From: Carya illinoinensis
Lineage: Eukaryota; Streptophyta; Magnoliopsida; Fagales; Juglandaceae
DNA: 64,000 nucleotides
Assembly: GCF_018687715.1 (NCBI RefSeq)
Contig: NC_056752.1
Coordinates: 44,352,501-44,416,500 of the forward strand
Reading direction: 5' to 3'
Shown: piece after piece, positions 58,818-64,000 of the stretch
How positions within the stretch are numbered: the stretch's first letter is position 1
Layout: each line of letters opens with the position of its first letter
The notes under the pieces: generated by a model
What the model was told of the DNA's origin: nothing
The model's input: only the letters and a program-made list of their open reading frames with translations
The model's database searches: none
Translations under genes and position numbers: made by a program

Positions 58818-61800
58818 TCAGCCTTGACTTCCTCTTGCTTTCATTGTCGTCCCCTGCAATTCGTCTGTAAGCACTTTTATTGAATCCGAAATCTCAGCCT
58901 TATAAACGTAGAACTTAATCACAATCAAGAAGAAAATGAGGTTAAGGATGTTTAGTATCACAAAGAATGCATAATAGTAATCGAGATGAGAAGCATTGAG
59001 GTTGTCTAGAATCCATCCATGGTGACCATGCGCCTTGGTAATGTCAGAAACTGTCGAAAGAAGGAAACTACTCAGGAAGTTTCCAACTCCTAGAGTAGTC
59101 ATGGAAAAGGAAGTCCCCAGACTCTTCATACTCTCTGGAGCTTGGTCATAGAAGAACTCAATCTTCGCAACCTCTAAAAATGCATCTGCTGTTCCCATGA
59201 GCACAAACTGAGGAATTAAAACAAATATGGTCAAAGGTACTTGTCCTCCATTTTCAACTAATCCATGTTCCTTGGCCACCCTAAGTCTGTATCTCTCAGT
59301 TAGAGATGCGATTATCATTATTATAATATGAAAGACAAGGCCGATAACCATTCTTTGAAGGAGAGTGATACCTCTAGGTATTTTAGTCCACCTCTGCATA
59401 ATCTTCACAAAATACCTATCATAGAGGACGACACTTACAAGCATGGATATGGTAACGAACCCAGCTAAACTTGCTGGGGGAATCTTGAAGCTGCCAACGC
59501 TTCTATTAAGGGTGGTACCCTGCTTGATGAAAAGTGTACTGATCTGAGCGCCCATTGTGCTTGGCACAAACGTGGCCACTAAGATTGGGATCATTCGTAA
59601 CATTTGCTTAGTCTCCTCTACTTGTGTAACTGAACACGACATCCATGGACTAGTTGAGCCAGTTCTCACAGAAGCTTTGGTAAGGCATCTGCTTCCATGC
59701 AAAATGAAGATAGTTCAAATAAAAATAGTTAAATCCCAAACTATATATATATATATATATGTATGTATATTCAATACTTGACTATATTCCAGGTTATACG
59801 CACCTTAAGGTCGGGGTAGAATCAATCCTGAACTTTCCTTTCTTTGTATACTCCTCCAAGTCAAGTTCATAGAGCTCTTTAGGATCATTAGGGACAGACA
59901 CGTGCGATTTCCTTATAGCAGCCACAATGACCTTGGCCATTCTTGTGAAGGGACTCCCTGAGGGCACTTTGTGCCTATAGAAGGGTGTTCCAGCCAGGAA
60001 GATTACAATGGATATTGCAAGTCCAGCAGTAGGAAGCCCATATCCTAAGCTCCATCCTACGTTGTCCTGTATGTACACAAGAACTGTATTGGCAAAGAGC
60101 GTCCCAAAGAAGATGCTGAACATCCACCAGTTGAAGAAGGAGAGCTTATGCGCCTTCTCCTTGGGGTCAAAATCATCAAACTGGTCGGCCCCGATGGTGG
60201 AGATGTTTGGCTTGGTTCCACCTGTTCCCACGGCTAAGATATATAGAGAACCGTAAAACACTGCTAGCTGCAATGTTGAGGCCTTCTTGCAGTTCTCCAC
60301 GTCGGCTTCTAAGCAACGAGGCGGTTTTAGGCTAGAGACTGAAACTGATAATGTTAGCAGTGACATACCCTGCCAATTAATACAGTCAAGTATGTCAATT
60401 TAGCCACAATAAACGATTCTCGATCCCAATTTGAGCAAAACATTTCGTGCCGCATGCATGTCTATTGTACGAGTGAGAGAGAAACGTAGTAGCTACTTAA
60501 TGCAAACAACCATTATAAGAGGTCCAACTTTCTTTCACCCTTGAATTAAAGCTATATATAGATCCATATCATAATATTAAAGGCACCACCCCCTTAATTT
60601 TTAATTATTTTTATTTAAATTAATGAGATTAAAGTTCTATTTTGTTAACAAAAATCCAAGGATTGCTAGCAAGCCTTCGGTAATAATTCTATCATGTATC
60701 TTTCTAAGATTACAAGAACGTACATTTTTCTCCCTATCTACCAAAAAAACATCACACATACAAAGTACTTACATTTTGACCATATATTTTTTTTATTCAC
60801 TTAGGAATCTTTGTATCTTGTAATTATCTCAGATTAAGGTCCCTGTCATTTGTCGAAAAGATGACAAGGTGATTTTAGGAGAGAAAATGAAATAGAGACG
60901 TAAAGTCGGATCATATGATCCACATAATTGGACTTCCACAGAAACTCTTCCCAAAGAGGGTGATGAGCTCTGTTGGATACCATGCACTCTTCTGTCTCTA
61001 TCTTTCTTCAAGTCAGAAGATCCCTACCATTACCATCAAATGGCAAGGGAACGCGGGCCTCATCTTCTATTTTATTTCACAACTGCAAATATCATTTCTC
61101 TAAAATAATTGCAACCAACTCAGCCAACTTGCTTTCCTTTTGCTCTCCCAATCCTCATGTATCCCCATCCTTCACTAAATAATATTCCTTTATCCATTTA
61201 TTGTCGTTCTTTTTTGAGGAGTTTTAAATTACACGCCGACTTTCTAAAACTAAAAATTCTCGCCTTTTCAGTTCGGTATATTATTAATTATACTGTGTCT
61301 ATGACATATCATACCTTGGCAAGATTCTTATTAAAAAGGGTATATTCTTTATCATTGCATCATTTCAAACTAAAACATCCATTTCAATGCCCCCAAAAAG
61401 ATAGAACATACATCTGTATCATGATAAAAGAGTAAACGTTATTAATAAGAAAAAAAAATAGAGATGAAAATATGGCATATTGTTAACATTAAGAACTGAC
61501 TCGTGGCACATGCAAAAAAATCACTGTGCTTTAAATTGGACGTGCGTGCGTAGGACCAGACAGCAATCAAGTTGTGACATAGATATTGGTGGTCCACTTG
61601 CCACTAACGTTACAGACTAGCAAGTAAAACAAGCAACTACTACCTTATAAAACAGAGTTCCAAAGTAGTCAAACGTTCATATTTCAGAAGGCTAGGTTAG
61701 ACAAAAATAGACGCAATATCACCCAATGCAAGTCCAAAATAGAGCATTGAACTGGGAAAAATAATTATAGAAAGCCAAAAAACAACAAAAAGGCCAAAAG

Positions 61801-62783
61801 CTAAAGACTCCAATTCAAAGGTTCACATGGTGCATGCGCAGACTTACCGAGATGTAAATAATAGAGGCAATGACAAATGTCCAGTATCGGCCGAGATGAG
61901 CATCAGCGACGTAAGCACCTAAAATGGGAGTTATCCAAATAGTTCCAACCCAATTGGTAACATTGTTGGAAGAGGTGACTGTGCCCTGACGCAACTTCTC
62001 TGTTAAATATATGATCAGATTGGAAGATATACCGTAATAAGCCATGCGTTCAAACACCTCGTATACTGCACAAAAACAATAATATTGGGAAAAATGATAA
62101 TCACGATTAATAATATATGCGGCTCCGTCGGAAAATATGCATCACAGGTGCTAGTAGGGCTTTAATAAAAATTCTATGTCCAGGTACTTACACTCTCGTA
62201 CTCCGTAATATGATTTGCTCCGTGATTTTTTTTAATATAAAATAATTATTCTGAACAATCGCATTAATAAAATATATAAAAAATGCGTGCACCCAGAAAT
62301 CGGAGTTTAATTGTCCGTGGGTACCGTCTCTGACGCAGCTTTAAGTTCTAAAAACTGGAAGATGGGTTATGAGCTCCCAGAAGGATTTTTTTTTTTTTTT
62401 TTGAAGGACAGGAAAGAAAAGAAGTTGCGCATGAGCCAGTTCCAAGGAGCCATTGCAGAGACGAGTGGGAGATGGTGTATGGAAACAGGGCGAAAAGCGA
62501 GCAACTTTACGACTTAAAAAGTTCAGTGCCCTCGTAAATTGGCTTCCAAGTTAAACGATCCAGACCCGTGTGACGTGTAAAGTGGATTGTGCGTAGCGAA
62601 ATCAAGGCTCGATGCTTTTTAGTTGAGAAGTGGAGAGAAATGGAAAGGGAAAGAGAGGTTACCGACAACAAACCAGCAAGCCGTCCATCCACCTCTCTTG
62701 GATCTAAGAACTGGGTTCCCTCTCAGATCCACTGTCCCATCCTGCGTGTATTCATCCAGTGCCAGCCGAGCTTCCTCTGCCAT
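58818..62783 (-). CDS. NRT1/PTR family (NPF) proton-coupled transporter, NPF5.2/PTR3-like, 4 exons, 591 aa
   Basis: A major-facilitator membrane protein of the NPF family, which moves peptides, nitrate or other small solutes with protons; members of the PTR3 branch are peptide transporters. Exons from the 5' end: 62663-62783, 61848-62065, 59804-60369, 58818-59688. GT-AG introns, correct phases, 1776 nt in total. The start at 62783 gives MAEEARLALDEYTQDGTVD, with the DGTVDLRGNPVLRSKRGGW segment expected before TM1. The ExxER proton-coupling motif is intact (YEVFERMAYYGISSNLI). Further signatures are NNVTNWVGTIWITPILGAY, DAHLGRYW, the loop GTGGTKPNISTIGADQFDDF and FFNWWMFSIFFGTL. The C-terminal half, with PQFVLMGTADAFLEV and the last helices, is in exon 4. 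No defect seen. The substrate cannot be told from sequence. Confidence 0.93.
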
Positions 62784-62920
62784 ATTTTTTGCTCACAGAC
62801 AGATTTACAGCGACATACGAGAGATATAACCCCACCTTTTTCTTCTTTTTCTTCAGTTTCAGAACTTTTGCTCGGCCACTTGTCGGTGTACAACGTCTCC
62901 AACCTCACCCATTTTCTTAT

Positions 62921-62928
62921 TATTTATA
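62921..62928 (-). promoter_or_regulatory. Candidate TATA box of the NPF gene
   Basis: TATAAATA on the minus strand, about 138 bp upstream of the NPF start codon, leaving room for a 5' UTR of about 100 bp. Position and sequence fit a plant TATA box; no transcript evidence is available. Confidence 0.5.
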
Positions 62929-62949
62929 GACCTCAATTTGCCTTCCATA

Positions 62950-63135
62950 TTAATAATAGAAAAATTCTTCTTATTATTCTCACATCACACTTATTTTAAT
63001 TTTTTATAATAAATATATAGTATATAAATAATAAATAAAATAATTTAATTAATTTAATAAAAATAAAATAATAAAAAATAATATTTTAATATATAAAATA
63101 TATAATATAAGATGATTTATAATATTTCTCTTAAT
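62950..63135 (-). mobile_element. AT-rich MITE, family with GATGACAAAAAGAATTTT end, second copy
   Basis: Begins AGAAAAATTCTTCTTATTATTCTCACATCACACTT and ends in the AT-rich ATTTTAATATATAAAATATATAATATAA stretch. In reverse complement it follows the same order as 31160-31365. It lies immediately upstream of the candidate TATA box of the NPF gene. Confidence 0.5.
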
Positions 63136-63282
63136 AATAATAATGTCTTTGGATTTTTCAGCGTCGGCTATTAGCCTAATTACTTGCAACTGCGAGTTAT
63201 GTGGGCCCAATTCAAAACAAAAATACAATGCAATACGCATTCATCTTCTGAGTATGGATTTGAGCTCACTATTTTTAGTCTT

Positions 63283-63512
63283 TTATGGCTGATTTGACTA
63301 AATAAAACATAATTTAAACTATTATAATTTTATTTTATTTTATATAATTATTATAATTTTTTTAAATTTTTATATAAAATACAAAATATAATTTAATTTT
63401 TTTAAATTCTAAAATAAAATTAAAGTTAAAAATTATATCATAACAATAATTTATTCAACTTTTAATAAAATATCTAATCTCATATAATCTAAACTATATA
63501 ATCAAATCAACC
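63283..63512. mobile_element. AT-rich MITE, family ending in ATCTCATCTCA, copy c
   Basis: Opposed ends TGATTTGACTAAATAAA... and ...CTATATAATCAAATCAA form a short imperfect inverted repeat. The core TTTTTATATAAAATACAAAATATAATTTAATTTTT and TAACAATAATTTATTCAACTTTTAATAAAATATCTAATCTCAT matches copies a and b. No clear target duplication. Confidence 0.6.
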
Positions 63513-64000
63513 ATTATTTTTTCTTTTTCAAATAAAATTATTCTTTATTCTTTAACGTGCCTGAAATCATTGGAAAGTTCTTTTTTTTTTTTAATTAATA
63601 TGTAGATGAGTTTTACTTATAAGATTTATTGAAAAGGATGGGTCAATTGAAAATATCATATTTTGATTCACAAAGGTATAATTGAGGTATGATTTTATTT
63701 GAGTTTTTGAGAAATTATTGGGTTCATCTATATATTTTCTATATATAAAAAGTGTGTATAAAACGGAAAATCTTGTTTTAACGGTTTTTCTTGTTTTTCC
63801 GTTAAAGTTAACACCGTTTGTTTTAACGGTTTGGCACATAAAATGAAGACATAAATGTTGAGAGAGATAGCATTCAATGTTATATGATTTATTAATCTCA
63901 ATAATTATAATACTTAATAGTTTATATAATAATAAGTAATTAAATATTAGTTATTATATTTTTCTCTTTCTCCTTAACATATACACGTGTATTAGGTGCA
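63513..64000. other. AT-rich sequence to the window end, no gene seen
   Basis: Contains T-rich runs and a short inverted pair around GTTTTAACGGTTT...GTTTTAACGGTTT near 63773 and 63820, which is a direct repeat of TTTTAACGGTTT. No domain-bearing frame. Confidence 0.4.

Overview
The window is plant nuclear DNA. Three spliced protein-coding genes with GT-AG introns sit in a background of nested, decayed transposable elements: LTR retrotransposons, plant L1-type LINEs with RNase H, a CACTA element and several MITE families. The proteins and repeat types fit a woody eudicot. A Fagales or Juglandaceae-like genome is my guess from overall resemblance only. I saw no tRNA or rRNA gene and no CRISPR array.

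Layout. 1-5.2 kb: non-coding repetitive sequence with a 40-bp and a 45-bp tandem repeat. 5.3-10.1 kb: a 5'-truncated Ty3/gypsy chromovirus with a C-terminal chromodomain. 10.1-14.5 kb: non-coding repeats, including a palindrome-rich minisatellite and a 171-bp MITE. 14.8-20.0 kb: an old LINE (A) split by a younger antisense LINE (B) that has a perfect 15-bp target duplication. 20.3-30.2 kb: a complete 24-exon cyclopropane-fatty-acyl-phospholipid synthase gene on the minus strand (868 aa). 31-36 kb: MITEs and a non-coding repeat region hosting a Mutator-like element. 36.1-41.5 kb: a decayed Ty1/copia element with both LTRs, interrupted by a 648-bp Mutator-like element. 42.6-50.9 kb: a LINE (C) split by a 6.1-kb CACTA element. 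The CACTA element carries pieces of three unrelated host genes (UBP12/13 deubiquitinase, dienelactone hydrolase, AIG1/GIMAP GTPase) and is itself hit by a Harbinger-like MITE, a Mutator-like element and a 172-bp MITE. 52.7-57.7 kb: a complete plant UNC-13/DUF810 gene on the plus strand (1017 aa). 58.8-62.8 kb: a complete NPF5-type (NRT1/PTR family) transporter gene on the minus strand (591 aa), convergent with UNC-13. 62.8-64.0 kb: its upstream region with MITEs.

The three host genes show no shared pathway: membrane lipid modification, vesicle tethering, and peptide/nitrate transport. The most unusual object is the non-autonomous CACTA element with multi-gene capture inside a four-deep nest. 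Each level is supported by a target-site duplication read directly from the sequence. All exon models come from manual reading of reading frame, splice sites and protein-family resemblance; no alignment or database search was run.
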